A stretch of DNA of 64,000 nucleotides, taken from Craspedostauros australis (Eukaryota > Bacillariophyta > Bacillariophyceae > Mastogloiales > Achnanthaceae). Made by a program: the position numbers and the translations under genes. The notes beneath the pieces were generated by a model. That model was not told where the DNA came from. It made no database searches and saw only the letters and a list, made by a program, of their open reading frames with translations. Shown one piece after another: positions 11,201 through 22,099 of the stretch. The stretch covers positions 62,001 through 126,000 of the forward strand of contig JAMXDE010000040.1 in the NCBI GenBank assembly GCA_026770025.1. Reading direction: 5' to 3'. How positions within the stretch are numbered: the stretch's first letter is position 1; every line of letters starts with the position of its first letter.

Positions 11201-11654
11201 GGGTCTCGCAGCCGATGTCCTCCGACTGCTCGAAGATGCGCCAGATGAGGATGGTGGACTTCTCGGCGGAGTGGCCGACGGACCCGAGGACGTCGCCGTC
11301 CAGGAAGAAGCGGATGTCCGTGACCTGCTGCTTGGAGTGGCCCCGCAGCAGGGCCCGCAAGGAGGAGTGACGATGCAGCACGCGGATGAGGCCATTCTTG
11401 ACTGCGTAGACGCAGAAGTGCTGGTTGACGTCAAGGAGGTTGTTGTTGATGCATTCCTCGTTGAGCGGCGACTCGTACACCGCGATCTGCTGCGTCTGCG
11501 GCTGCTGCGCGATGGACATGGCCTTCTCCGGATCGAAGGTCACCTTCACGGGCTTGCCGTTGGCGTCGCAGGTTGGCAGCGGCGTAGTGCCGAACGGCTC
11601 CGTCTTCGTTGCTGAAGCCATGATGGTGATATTGATGGTGGTGGTGGTGGCCAA
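8220..11654 (-). CDS. EDC4: Enhancer of mRNA-decapping protein 4 homologue
   Basis: A 1144-residue intronless ORF. The N-terminal about 420 residues form a WD40 propeller with the family-typical stretch YAVKNGLIRVLHRHSSLRALLRGHSKQQVTDIRFFLDGD. A low-complexity acidic, Pro, Ser and Asn-rich linker follows (about 520-740). Next is a coiled-coil helical region, then the conserved EDC4 C-terminal alpha-helical domain beginning KLELLRKEIMQFLQQRNYETAFTKALSAS and ending LQRLLQMVRGM. EDC4 (Ge-1/Hedls, VARICOSE in plants) scaffolds DCP1 and DCP2 in P-bodies and stimulates mRNA decapping. The chosen Met at 11654 precedes a short Thr-rich tail, with MASATK nearby as an alternative start. It is divergent from the gene at 12739. 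Confidence 0.9.
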   Translation of the reverse strand: MATTTTINITIMASATKTEPFGTTPLPTCDANGKPVKVTFDPEKAMSIAQQPQTQQIAVYESPLNEECINNNLLDVNQHFCVYAVKNGLIRVLHRHSSLRALLRGHSKQQVTDIRFFLDGDVLGSVGHSAEKSTILIWRIFEQSEDIGCETLLEISTSSFTMEKIIWHLFNPNQFWMIHTTDNADADAKQMVATLVETTKIQTTAHPTDNHALCHIAPGECIMDGAVQISAPSSMAAGSSIKDLCFSGRDSRHVLTVHDSGDIVLWDLKELDNSRSNLTPSGASTVTPKMLTIIHQDAPQTRCFFLPHEFTIEQHPNGVPSDDAAITTCFVTAENNNTVMTIWSSFTERRMHPTKLQVISLENASPSYILDLCFGPAPQDASPPSCFLLAGDRHKGKLMAFHVRSMWNKGEGSQKKALCVGSDYVVPFTQHYPTYSWSVVCSPTTDISEEQLQEQAGLIFDMKLFGYQSKAIQCLTLTSYMCLPPENPWSEATVGVHVEPLSASGATVGASDFPEPPTTTPADLPQVTDIAANLAKLEFAEEYDVEDDDGVADDDDGDDEDSTNDIAAPDPNSLPPPDMSGTDMGYNAGMTGVNNPFANWLGAMAAQSSSTQPPPPGLVPAPADPAIVSTTPDAGIIPLAAQPQGLMPAPTPNDMRAPSVSSTTSSQQFLSPLDLLKGVAPMATPAPTPTPAPVTPSKKESKKSKKSDKSGSQANSSSSNNNNTKGRKGKNNNKSDSNAKSPFPDGKISILKPNRGDGANGSAKTAGQTVPTVPTAAPAVGTATTSQTMQTNVSQIAALPAVTAAAPGPSTSEIEDMMIRCLDVQFDKQQTFIVSQVKSAVKTEVENRVIPAMQKVVRDSLSSSVLRPIQSSVDKLSQAGVKVNKKDFAAAVASSAEEPVKHAMADSVRNVMVPALESIASQITAKVVESIPQPPPQDTQKLQDLTGQLTAMGDIIKKMSAEMQELKQTLATNQAAAAQTASARSLPVGQQAPPPAQHSKVNKLELLRKEIMQFLQQRNYETAFTKALSASTTDMTLFCCSRVNMSEVLCSPSPLLSPPILLCLMQQLGASLATSPKADFTIELNWLQELALAINPADPSIQKHVPGIMQQLIAHVDAKMAQNDPKLRRPLQRLLQMVRGMFLV

Positions 11655-12738
11655 TTCTTCTCTGTTGTCTTCCTCTTTGGCTTTCTTACTTTGTTGTTTG
11701 ATTCCTTGATTGCTTTCACCAATCCAGATACGGCCGAGCGTGGCTGCGATGGCAAACTCGGTGGGTTCCTCCGAGCTCGATCGGCTTCGATTGTATTGTG
11801 TTATATTCTATTATACAATATAATACTTGCTGGACTTTGGCCTCTGCCTCGACTTGTTATTGATCGCTGAGCTTTGCTGATGCAAAGTATTGTGTTCGAC
11901 GTACGACTATTGGTACAGTGATGGTGTGAATTGCAACTCTCTCATGTGGTCACTTGGTTTGAGATTGTGAAGATCCAACCAACCAACCAACCAACCAAGC
12001 ATGCTGCATACTGACGGTGAGCGCGAAGGGTACTCGCACGACGAGCATCTCGCGGTGCTTCCTCCAACATTCCATTGCGCATACGTTGGCAACAAGGCAA
12101 AATCTCGCGCGCCAACAAGAGGACCACGCTGGCGAAGGTCGATTCGTTTGCCTTCGCTCGCTGGCCGTCTGTCAAACGTCCGGTGCGCTTTGCCAATTCG
12201 CGGACCGACACGAGTAGCCAACACACCAAAACGATCGAATCCGAGAAACAGATGAGTCGTGAGTGTAGCTTATTTCGATTGCCGCAACTCCCACGTTTGG
12301 CAGATCACACCGTGCGGAGATCGTGTGGAGGGAGGTGAGCTGATCTTTCGGCGTCCGTGGCCACCGCAACAAGATCATGTCGTTTGCGGTGTGCCACAGG
12401 ACATCACTGCTGTAAGACAGATCGAGTAGCGGCGGCGCATCGAGACAGTGAGGCAGCAAAGCAGTCCAGAACTTTCACAAGACGCAGATAGAAGCAAGTG
12501 GACACGGAAGACGGTGGGTCTGTGATTGTGATAGCCGATTTTGAAGACGGAGGCAAAGGAAGTGCGAGCAGAAGCGACGCTTCATCATCTACATACCTCG
12601 TAGTCGTACGGCTACATATTCGACCCAATCCGTCCCAGCTCGCAATCTGCTGTACGCTTTCCCTTTGCGGATCGATACCACAGCGTTCGACCACATCAAG
12701 AAGCAATAGAGAACCCCCGCGATTGAATTGACGCAAGG
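11655..12738. other. Divergent promoter region between EDC4 and the 12739 gene
   Basis: About 1.1 kb containing an AT-rich stretch (about 11795-11830, with repeated TATAAT/ATTATA-like words) and a CCAA tetranucleotide repeat at about 11975-11998. Small overlapping ORFs here have no recognisable domains. It presumably holds promoters and leaders for both flanking genes. Confidence 0.45.
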
Positions 12739-15700
12739 ATGAGCCAGCACATGTACGGAGCAACGCAGGGCAACGGCCAGGAGGTGGTCCCCAGGAAGCT
12801 GGAGCTGTCGCTGAATCCGGAAGATGGCTCGTTGCTCACGGCCCCTCTGCTGTCGGTGCTGCTGGCCTCCACAGATGGCCTGTACAACGACCTCTACCAG
12901 ATGGCGCACGGGGAGCTGGAGGTCATCTCTGCGCAGGCCGCCAACCAGGACGGCGAAGGCGACGCGGATGAAGCCCAGCAGCAGCAGCAACCGCAGCAGG
13001 GACAGACCCAAGGGCAGCCGCCAGGACAAGCGCAGCCGCAGATACCGGACATGCTGGCGGCAACGACGCGCAAGGAGAAGCTGGCCAACCTGTCCTTCGC
13101 GCAGCGCCGTCACGAGATATCCGCGCGTTTGGCGCAGCATGGCAAGATGCTCACGCATGTGGCCGCCCTCACAGCGGCCGAAGCCTCCACCGAGTTCGGG
13201 GAGATCACCAAGGTCTCCACGCGCGCGCTGCAGCATGCGCGGACCGCATGGACGCAGGCCGACGAAGCCCAGGATGCGATGTACTTCTTTCATGCGCAGC
13301 TCTTCCCGGCCAGGCAGGCGCCGCACGATGTGTACGGAGCGTGCGATGTGCTGTTGTCCGGCCCCTCCCGCTTGTCCCATCAACAATCGTCTGGAGCAGC
13401 CAACAGCACAACGTCGGGTGGAAGCAAAGCTGCTGCTATTGGCGATAGTACTGGTGCCGGTGGTAGTGTGACTGATGATCCCACGAATATCACCAATACT
13501 ACTGATGCTCATGTTGACGCTGATGCTGGGATGGATGTGGATAAAAAGAAGCCAACTTCGGTGGAGGCTGCAACCGGCGCGAATGGCGATGCAAAACAGG
13601 GAGCAGCGCATGGACCAGCATTGACAGCCGACGACTTTGACAAGCCATTTGATTTCAACCAGCAATTCTGGTACGACCTGCCGCAGGACCTGCGACTAAA
13701 AACGGATCGGTACGACGGGTCACCGGAGGATTCGTGGTCGCTTGAGGAGCTCAAGGAGAGATGGCACATGGCGGTGCGCGACAAGCTCGTCCGCGGCGAG
13801 GTTGGGATGCTCGTTCATCAGCCTCTCCTTCATGCACAGAGACGCCAGTGGAAGATCTCGCTGCGAGGTGGCATAGTTCGTCTCACGCATGGCCAGCCAA
13901 AGACCGTCACCATCTCCGAGCATTCCTCCGTCGATGACCCCGATGCAACAACCAACAACGGTGAGCAAGGCACAGATAGCGATCCCATGAATGCAAGCGG
14001 CAACACCAACAACAGCAACAACAACAGCAACAACAACAACTTCGAGGAGCAAAATGGTACCAAGAAGCGTGGTGGCAAGACCAAGCAGATATACCCCATC
14101 GAGGCCATCCTCACGGTACTATCCACGAATGAAAGCCCCGCATGGACGCTGCTCAGCGTGGACATCAATGCTTCCGCTCGCACTGGTGAATCCAACCATC
14201 AATTGGAAACCTCCAACCGTCAACGCTACGACCTGCATCGCCTCTGTGCATTAGCCATGTCACGAGAAGAGGTCAAAGCCCATAAGGCTCGCAATGCCAA
14301 GAAACAAAAAGCAACCAGCTCGGACGCTGCTAACGCGTCGACGGTGCTGGAGACTTCGACTCTGGCATCCATCGCACAACCGCTGGGAGCACTTTTCCAA
14401 ATGACGCATACGTTTCAGCTCTCGTGGCAGCTTGAGATCCTATCCGCACAGGCACAATCTCTGCGCAAGGTCGGACTATGGTCATCCCCAACAGGCCAAG
14501 CAAACAGCATGATCGTCGTAACGCCCGTCGAGTTCAACGAACAGCCGCAGCAAAGACAGAAATCAAAGGACGTCCTCGGCAGCGTCACCATCTCCTTCTG
14601 GACGGTCGATGATCGCTACGGTGCACCGCGAATGAGCGATCTGTTGACGGAGGAGCTGGACCCACCGGCTGCGGCTGATCAGCAGTCGGTCGCGTCGTCG
14701 TCGGTGCGCACAACATTGTCCGCAACGGGTGGCGCCGCCTCCAGGTTGCCCAGAAACTATCTGGCCTTGACCGTTCGGGCCGAAGTTCAGCACGGAATCC
14801 GCGTGTCCCTCAGTGGCGCGGAGAGCGTCCTCGAAGCTGGCAAGTCGGAAACGCACATATCCTCCATAATCGAAGAACTACTGGGAGCAACCTCGAATCC
14901 GTTCTCCTTGTCGGCATCTGCGGCCTTGTTGGCGGCAACCCAGCTTTGCGCAGAGCGTCGTTGCGCAGCGGTTGTCGAATCGCTTTCCAACTCCGCGCTT
15001 CCGAAGTGGATGTCGTTGCATTTGGAGCGTGGAAGCATCGCTGTTGCGGCTCGTGTGAGCTATCATGGCATCAGCGGCAGCAACAGCAGCGACGATCATG
15101 AGCCGGCAATTCTCTTCCGGCTGAGCTGCGATGCGCGCACTGGGCAGTTCATCCCCACCTTCTCGCGAGGATCGCGCTTGCTCCAGCTGATGGCGTGCAA
15201 CGACCTGAAGGCCACGGAATCCACGGCGTTGCGCGTGGCGAACATTGCCCATCACCGGCGTGGCAGAGTCGCGACATCCACCGCAGGCCGGGCCGTGCGC
15301 GATGCCTTCGAAAGTCTGTCGCGATCCATGAATGTTCTGGGACAGCGCGTTGGCGTCGGCGGTTCCTGGGACGACATCAACGACCAAGCCTCCAAGCTGC
15401 GCGATCGATCCATTCAGAATGCATGCTCCGATTCCACCGTCTCCATGATCACATGCTGCGGCATGGCGGCCGTTTACGGACTGTCGTCCATGGCGTTCCA
15501 TATCTCCGCTGGCATCATGGCGAGTCCCGACATGGCGGGGGACCCGTTGAAGGCTCTAGATGGCATTGCCTTGCTCCCCATCCCTCCGCTCGCCATCCTC
15601 GTGGAGCAAAATCTGATTGAAAGATCGTTCCTCACACGTGATGGTGAAAAGAAGAAGCAAGCGCACACGGAGCAAGAGCAATTCGGCATTTGCTGTTCAG

Positions 15701-15966
15701 TGAATACGGGCGCGCTGACTCTATATCCCGTCAACATGAAGGTCAATGTGGACAGTCCACACGCGCTGCCAAACCGCACAGGCTGCGTCATGACGACCTT
15801 CCAAGCACCCGCGATGGCACCAGGCGCAACGGATGAACCCACGGCCAAGCGACAAAAGAGCAATGGTGATGCTGGTCCAGCCGCAAAGCAACTTGGCATT
15901 ATCGGGGAGGTGGAGCGTTTCGCAGGTATCCTGATCGCAACCCTCGAACTTGACGATGATGAATGA
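12739..15966 (+). CDS. Large nuclear-type protein, possible Mediator subunit 17 (MED17/Srb4) homologue
   Basis: One 1075-residue exon. The N-terminal third has helical segments (LYNDLYQMAHGELEVISAQ; a long helix ending HARTAWTQADEAQDAMYFFHAQLFP) interrupted by Gln/Pro- and Asn-rich inserts. A block DKLVRGEVGMLVHQPLLHAQRRQWKISLRGG follows, and then a long alpha/beta C-terminal region. The order helix pair, 'LAHxEL' helix, then an R/K-W-K-rich turn is reminiscent of MED17, where the 'LLRLRQHWKLRK' element follows the coiled region. I cannot confirm this by eye, so it should be read as an uncharacterised conserved-looking protein. There is no signal peptide or membrane segment. It has Asn/Gln homopolymer tracts (about residues 415-435) and a basic AKKQK patch. 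Confidence 0.4.
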   Translation: MSQHMYGATQGNGQEVVPRKLELSLNPEDGSLLTAPLLSVLLASTDGLYNDLYQMAHGELEVISAQAANQDGEGDADEAQQQQQPQQGQTQGQPPGQAQPQIPDMLAATTRKEKLANLSFAQRRHEISARLAQHGKMLTHVAALTAAEASTEFGEITKVSTRALQHARTAWTQADEAQDAMYFFHAQLFPARQAPHDVYGACDVLLSGPSRLSHQQSSGAANSTTSGGSKAAAIGDSTGAGGSVTDDPTNITNTTDAHVDADAGMDVDKKKPTSVEAATGANGDAKQGAAHGPALTADDFDKPFDFNQQFWYDLPQDLRLKTDRYDGSPEDSWSLEELKERWHMAVRDKLVRGEVGMLVHQPLLHAQRRQWKISLRGGIVRLTHGQPKTVTISEHSSVDDPDATTNNGEQGTDSDPMNASGNTNNSNNNSNNNNFEEQNGTKKRGGKTKQIYPIEAILTVLSTNESPAWTLLSVDINASARTGESNHQLETSNRQRYDLHRLCALAMSREEVKAHKARNAKKQKATSSDAANASTVLETSTLASIAQPLGALFQMTHTFQLSWQLEILSAQAQSLRKVGLWSSPTGQANSMIVVTPVEFNEQPQQRQKSKDVLGSVTISFWTVDDRYGAPRMSDLLTEELDPPAAADQQSVASSSVRTTLSATGGAASRLPRNYLALTVRAEVQHGIRVSLSGAESVLEAGKSETHISSIIEELLGATSNPFSLSASAALLAATQLCAERRCAAVVESLSNSALPKWMSLHLERGSIAVAARVSYHGISGSNSSDDHEPAILFRLSCDARTGQFIPTFSRGSRLLQLMACNDLKATESTALRVANIAHHRRGRVATSTAGRAVRDAFESLSRSMNVLGQRVGVGGSWDDINDQASKLRDRSIQNACSDSTVSMITCCGMAAVYGLSSMAFHISAGIMASPDMAGDPLKALDGIALLPIPPLAILVEQNLIERSFLTRDGEKKKQAHTEQEQFGICCSVNTGALTLYPVNMKVNVDSPHALPNRTGCVMTTFQAPAMAPGATDEPTAKRQKSNGDAGPAAKQLGIIGEVERFAGILIATLELDDDE

Positions 15967-16520
15967 ACGAATAACACAGACAAAAATGGTGGAGCACAAT
16001 GCTTGGAGCAACGTTACAGAGTCCTCCATGCCTCATGTCAGCGATCATCATTCATGTAGAGTATTAGGGAGCACTCGTACCATGGCGCGATTGTCCAGTC
16101 CAGTAACTTGTTGTCGCAGCTGTACAAGGAATCGGAATGGATGGAAAAGAGTATCTACATTAGTCGAGACAAAGATAGAGCATCGCGGCCTCTGTGAGAT
16201 GGCGCGGTTCCTTTGCGCATCCGTGTTCCGAAATTGTTCCGTGGTGCTGTTCTTTGACCCAGTTGCGTGCTAGTTGTGTGTTCGTTGAGTGCTGAATGAC
16301 GACTCTCGACATTTTGCCTGCGCAATTGCACACTCCGGCCGGCCAATCCAAAACAATCAGTTGTTGGGTGGAGCGATGGACGGATGGACGCGCTTGTGTG
16401 GAGAAAGGAAAGTCGTTCTTGAGCCGGCCAGTGATCAGGGCGGTTGGTTGACCTCCGTTTTGCACTGAGCTCATCATGTCGCGGAGTTGACTTGCGTACT
16501 CTACCTGCGACAGACAGGAT
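15967..16520. other. Convergent 3' intergenic region
   Basis: Between the stop codons of the 12739 gene (plus) and the kinase gene (minus). No conserved coding or RNA feature was seen. Confidence 0.5.
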
Positions 16521-19500
16521 TCACCGCAGCACCAGCGGCGTGTGTTCAGTCACCAATGGTTGCGCGTAATGTCGAGGTGATCTGTTCTTGTCGTCCACCT
16601 GATCGATGAGATGGTTAAGCTCGAGGACGATTTCATTGAAATCCAATCGATCCTGAGGAGCTTCCTCCCAGCACTGCACCATCAGGTTCTTCCACGGGCA
16701 CTTCTCAGGAACAGGCGGGCGCAGGTTGTCGTTCGCGACCTTGGCGATGATCTGTGTTGTCTCCAAACCTTGGTAGACCTCCTCCCGCGTTGCCAATTCC
16801 CACAGAACGATGCCGTAGCCGTACACATCACTGTACTTGGATGATCGAGCATGCTTGATGACTTCGGGGGCCAGCCAGCATGCCGTTCCAACGCTGTGCG
16901 TCATCGTTCTCGATCCGGACAGAGTGGCTCGAGCAGATCCCCAATCACCTATCTTTGCCACGATCGTGGATCCGGCCGACATCTTCGAAGGCTTGGCCCA
17001 CTGGGCAGATTTTGATGCGCCATTCCGCATGTCCTCGCTGTCATTCTTGCCGTGTTCGGATTCTGTGGGCGTTTCGTGCACAAAGATGTTGTGACTCTTC
17101 AAATCGCGGTGAATGATCGGTGGATCTTGGTTGTGAAGGTACGTCATCCCTGCCGCAACCTGCAGAGCAATGTTGAGACGGAGTTCCTCGGGCAATGACC
17201 GTTCGTCGTCATCCAACAGTTGCCGCAAGCTCCCAAGAGAGCATAGCTCGCTCACGATCCAGATGGCCTGGGCTGTAAGCGAACAGCCGAACAGATGCAA
17301 CACGTTGGGATGCCGCAGCATCGCCATCATGCCAGCCTCCCCGATGATCTCTTCGATGATCTCGCGCTGCATGCAGGATCTTCCCGCGACTGCGGCCTGC
17401 GCAAAGACGAACTCCTTGACGGCGACGTTGGAGCTACGCCACTTGGCACTCCAAACGCGCCCGAAATTCCCTTCTCCGATGATCCGCTGCAAGAATATTT
17501 CCTGCGGGTTGATGATGGTGAGGAGGTGCGGGTGGTGCACGTACCTCGTCCTCATTGCTCGCTCGTAGGCTTGCGTGATGTCGCTGTTCTCGACGGCGCT
17601 GTAGGTGAGCGTGTCCAACGAGATGCCCCTCAGATGGGATTCGGAGCTCCCGCTGCGTTTGAAGATGGCGGACGAGAGATTCCGATTGCAAAGTATGGCG
17701 CCGAGCATGCCGATCACGCAGCCAGCTGCGACGCAGTAGATGATGATGGTAACGTTCACGCCGGCCTGAGGCAGCGGGACGAACTCCGGTTCTGGCATCA
17801 TTTGAGATATCGTCATGACGGCACCTGTCACGTGTCCAGTGGAGAGAACTTCCGTGACAGGGACGTACTCCGACTTGGACCCGGTGTTGGAATTCCCTAG
17901 TTTCCTGCCAAGCGACTCCAGCACGCGGTTGTTCTCGTTGTTGCTGGATGGTTGCTTGGTCTCAAGCGTCCATTTCGCAACCAGATCATCGCCTGCGATG
18001 AAAACGGTTCCGTAGTAATCACCAAATCCATTTGTCAGGGCATGTAACGGCTCTTCGTGACCCTCGAACCCAGGAAGCCACGACCACTGGAAATCATGCG
18101 ACTTGCCATCGTTGGTGCTGTCATCGTCATGGAAATCGTAGTTGTACGGCTTCTGCTGCTTGCTGTGTTGTGATAGGGGCGACAGGGACGATTTCGACGT
18201 TGCATTCAGCAAGGCGATCGTGTAGGGTCTGGAAGCGTCAGGCCACGTGGACGTGTCCGTTGTCTTGCCTGCCACCATTAACCCGTACGGTGTGAGGAGC
18301 ATGTTCCCACCACCCGTCGGTTGCACCGTGTGCGTATCGTCTGCCAAGCACGTCCACGTGTCCCGCGCGATTTCATACGCAGCTAAGCCCAAGCATATTT
18401 CATTCGTTTTTGTCAGTCGTTCAAAGGATCCCATGACGTATAGCACACCGGCCTCCGCGTCGAGCTGCAATGCTGTTCCCACGCCATCCTGCGTCGTGTT
18501 CTTCATCGACAGTCCACCGCCGGGATGGGCCACCAGGTGTCCGGACTTTCGGTCGTAGATCGCCAATCCTGCCGGGACATTGCATCCGTCGATGGAATTG
18601 AATTTGCCAGCCACATGGAGCTGGTCGCGCTTGGGATCCCATGCCAAGGCCAGGACTGTGACGGTGCACCATGAGCATGTGATTTGTCCAATTTGGAGCG
18701 GAGACCACATCTGATCGACTGCGTTAAAATGCGCAATGTTGAATATCTTGACAAACTTGTGGAGGTCGCCGTTCCATACCTGCGTTTGGAAAGATCCGGC
18801 AACGTAGACATCCTGCGGTCCGGCAAGCGCAACCGTGGTGATCTTCATGCCCTTCGATAAAGCGGAGTTGCACAGACCCTCGCCGACCTTGGACAGCATC
18901 ATCCCATTCCATTTGCCAACCGAGCAGTACGTGACCTGGCTGTTTCTGTAGGTCGTATCGAACGCGCCCACCACGACCAGTTCGCCGCTGCCATTTGAGT
19001 GATAGCTGTACGGCGTTCCGAACATGCGTAGAGTCGGGAAATAAAGCGAAGAATAGGAGTACAGTGGAGTTGGGCAGATGATCGTAGAGTCATCGAAGGG
19101 GCAGACATGAAAAGAGTGAGAAATACGTACGAAAGAAGAGAGTAGAGCAGAGCGGAAGGGCAAACGAACAGAAAGTGTGAACGAACAGGAATGGAGTGGC
19201 ACACGTCGTTGTCAGAAAAAGCGGCACACTAAGCACAATCACAATCACAAGCGAAAGCGTTCGTCGAAATGGCGTGACCGGAGATCTGAAGACGACTGCC
19301 CTGCGAACACCACCCCATGGGCAAGAGTAGCTCGAACATACATACCTCTCCTGGTCTTCTTTGTCTTCGGTCCTGCCTCCATTGGTGTGATTGGCAAGCA
19401 AGGAATAGACTTCGCCTCCCGAGTACGAGTTGTACAGACTGAGCTGGATGCGTTGCGTGAGACTCCATTTGTTGGTGCGCAGATTGAGCTGCGCGATGTT

Positions 19501-20511
19501 GCAGGGCGCATCTTCGACGGACATCTTTCCGGCGATCACCAATTCGGGGTCATGCGGCGGTGACGAGAGTTGTCTCTTTGAACGCGAGTGCGGATGTTGG
19601 TGCTGCTGAATGGGCTTCAGGGTTTGGTACGGCAGCTTTATTCGTTCCGTGTCTTGAGTCTCCAGAAGCCGATTGCTGTCGAATTGCGAGTGTGCGCTTT
19701 GGGCGTGATAGTCACGTTGATTACGTCCAAACCTGGATAAAGATAGGTAGGACATGATCCCCGAAGTCTCAATTTCTGTGTGATGCATTGGTGTTTCTTG
19801 CGGGCTGGACATTGCAGAGCATGTGTTGCCGGGACACGGTGCTCTCATGAATCCAGCCAAGGCTTGTGGGTTTATTGACAAGATGGCTTGTAAGATGAAA
19901 AATGAGACCATGCCACCGAGAACACCACCCAAGAGAACTCGGAAGAGGAGCTGGCGCACGGCAGACTTCCACCTGAGATGATGACTTTCGCGCGGATGGT
20001 CCCTATCGTAAGTGTGTTTGGGTAAGCGAGGGAAGGCGTTGACGCATTGCAATGCCATGGGGAACCGGATGGGGGAAGAAGCATCAGTGTCCCCTGCGTC
20101 TCGTCGAGCGCTGCGTAGTGACAAATCGAAGGCTAAGGCCGTAGCTGGTATTGGCGTTGATATTGCCGTTGATATTGCTGTTCCTGTTGATGCTGAAGTC
20201 AGCGCCGATATTGCTGCCGAACTGTCTCCGGTCTTGAATGTGCTGTACAACGAGGTTTCCGAGGCTGACAGGCTGTTGTGCTTGGTCGATTCGGTGAGGA
20301 CGGAGCTTGCCGTATCTACCACCCTATCATTGCGTCTTCGCGAGTTGCTCCTACTGGCACTGTTGGTTCCAGTGGTGTTCGCCATACTTCCAGTTACGTT
20401 TCCACCTGCGCTCGCGCTTGTGTTCTCGCTCATGCTTGCGCTGTCACTTCCGCTGATGCTGTGCCGGCTGCGTTTCATCGCGGACGCCGACTCTGTCATT
20501 GATTGATCCAT
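16521..20511 (-). CDS. Two-span membrane protein kinase (TKL type) with extracytoplasmic propeller-like region
   Basis: Two exons on the minus strand, 20511-19346 and 19005-16521. The 340-bp intron (19006-19345) has an AG|GTATGT donor and a TACAG acceptor that keep frame (phase 2). The product is 1216 residues: a Ser/Thr-rich basic N-tail; TM1 about 188-212 (LLFRVLLGGVLGGMVSFFILQAIL); a region of repeated 'VxGxF...' blades (LVIAGKMS, LVVVGAFDT, YVAGSFQT, HVAGKFNSIDG, YVMGSFERL) resembling the Rax2-like/kelch propeller; TM2 about 800-822 (IIIYCVAAGCVIGMLGAIL); and a kinase domain about 890-1190. Kinase motifs are GEGNFG, VAVKEF, HRDLKSHN, IGDWG (in place of DFG), LAPEV and YGYGIVLWE. The upstream frame stays open to 21549 but looks like leader, so I took MDQSMTES as the start. 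It is probably a surface or endomembrane receptor-like kinase; the ligand is unknown. Confidence 0.8.
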
Positions 20512-22099
20512 GATATGGTGGAGTGTTGCCAATGTGTTTGTGCTGCACTTCTGTTGATCAGTGCTGTTGCCTGTTGCCTGTTGCCTGGGATTGATCTCTT
20601 TGCAGGCGGGCTGATGCGAACGTGGGTGCTCAAGCAAAAAGATCGGATTGTAGCCAGATGTTGAAAGCACGCTGCGTGTCAAGAAGTCCCTTCTCTCGGT
20701 GGAATGCGCTGATCCTGAAAGGAAAAGGAATGGCGAGAGCGGGAGAGATCGTGGATCAATCGTCGAATCCAGGAATGGAATGGGATGATTCTCCCTCACC
20801 GGAATCTCCTCGGCCTTGCTGTCTTCGTCTATGTTGCTATCATCAAGACCAAGTGGGACACAGGCGGAGCAATGGTGTGTGGGACGCGTATGGAAAGAGT
20901 TTGGGGTGATAGCTATGAGCTGAAGCTGATGCTGACTGTGAAACGGCGAGCTCTGTTCTCGGAAGCAGCCGACGACTAATAGTACAATAACAGAGGCTCG
21001 ACGCTTCTTGCGACTGAAATGATGCGCTGTGATCTTGGATCCAGATGATGATTGCAGTGCTGCTGGGTGGTGTCTCTTCACTTCGCCGTTCTTCTTCGGA
21101 GGGAGAGAGAGAGTGGCCCCGCCTTGGTTGATTGCGGAGTGCCTATAGTAGCGTGTACGTGTATTGTCAGAGAGTGTTGGTGGCGAGGCTCTCCCTTGCG
21201 GCTTCTCTTGTGATTTTGTCTCTTGCCAAAATCGCTGGTTCTGCTGACATCGGAGCGAAAGCCTTTTTGGTTGGGAGCTCCATCCACACGCGCACAGAAG
21301 ATACTCTGAGCTCAACGACGAATACTCTCCCAATTTTTCGCGAGGGCAAACACAGAACGCCGCGCTGTTGCCAGTGTTTGCGAGGCACGCTCTGCCGTTA
21401 TCCTCTGTTCCGTGTTGGATTGGGCGCATGTGTGTGTGTTGTTCACGTGTCTTGGTTGCGATCGGTGCCCCAAAAATACAACAATCTGCAGGTGCGCCAC
21501 CAGAGACACAAGGACGGTTGGCAGAAGCAGCAGAAGGTGTCACCACCAAAATGTCAACAACTGGTCTGCTGAGTCATCGGCTTCTCTTTTGTGCCCTCGC
21601 TGGTGTGTGGTCCGACTGTGATGAACAGGTTCGTCGACTGTTCTGTGGCATTCATGTACGTCTCAGCCCAAACAGTCATGCGGTCTGGCCTCATGAAGCC
21701 AAGAGGCAATCCTTTCGTACTACCCAATAGTCACAACAAATGCGCAGAGCAACATGATACTCTAATATATCTTGAATACAAGTAGAATAGTACTCTGCAG
21801 TACTCTGTCATGAAGTTCAGATTCGGTGGCATCTACACAAGCCCAAGTCGAGCGTTCGTGGTCGCATGATTTCACTGCCAAATGCTTGACGGTAGTGACA
21901 GGCGACAGATACGATCTGCGCTGCATCCATTTCATTTATCCACCGCTCATCTGCTCTCCAGAACCAAGATCCTCCCTTCACCAAGCCATCCTTGTTCGCC
22001 ATGCTCTACATTCATTTGCTCGACTTCTTCCTGCCACTCGCTAGCTTTCTCCACGATCCTGCTCGACGATCCTGCACCACGATCTTGCTTTTCGCGATG
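20512..22099. other. Intergenic region upstream of the kinase gene, downstream of the ALG5-like gene
   Basis: About 1.6 kb. The minus-strand frame continuous with the kinase exon is open through much of it, but its translation (cysteines and short hydrophilic runs) lacks domain character. I see no RNA gene or repeat. It should contain the kinase promoter and leader and the ALG5-like 3' end. Confidence 0.45.

Noticed and set aside
10599-11615. 338-codon plus-strand ORF antisense to EDC4
   Set aside because: Shadow of the EDC4 WD40 region; Gly, Val and Asp-rich without a known domain.
12001-12338. Short overlapping plus-strand ORFs between EDC4 and the 12739 gene
   Set aside because: Three frames overlap without splice signals or domains; typical of chance ORFs in a promoter region.
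20512-21549. N-terminal extension of the kinase by about 345 codons
   Set aside because: The frame is open, but the sequence lacks protein-like character and overlaps the expected promoter. MDQSMTES at 20511 is a sufficient start.
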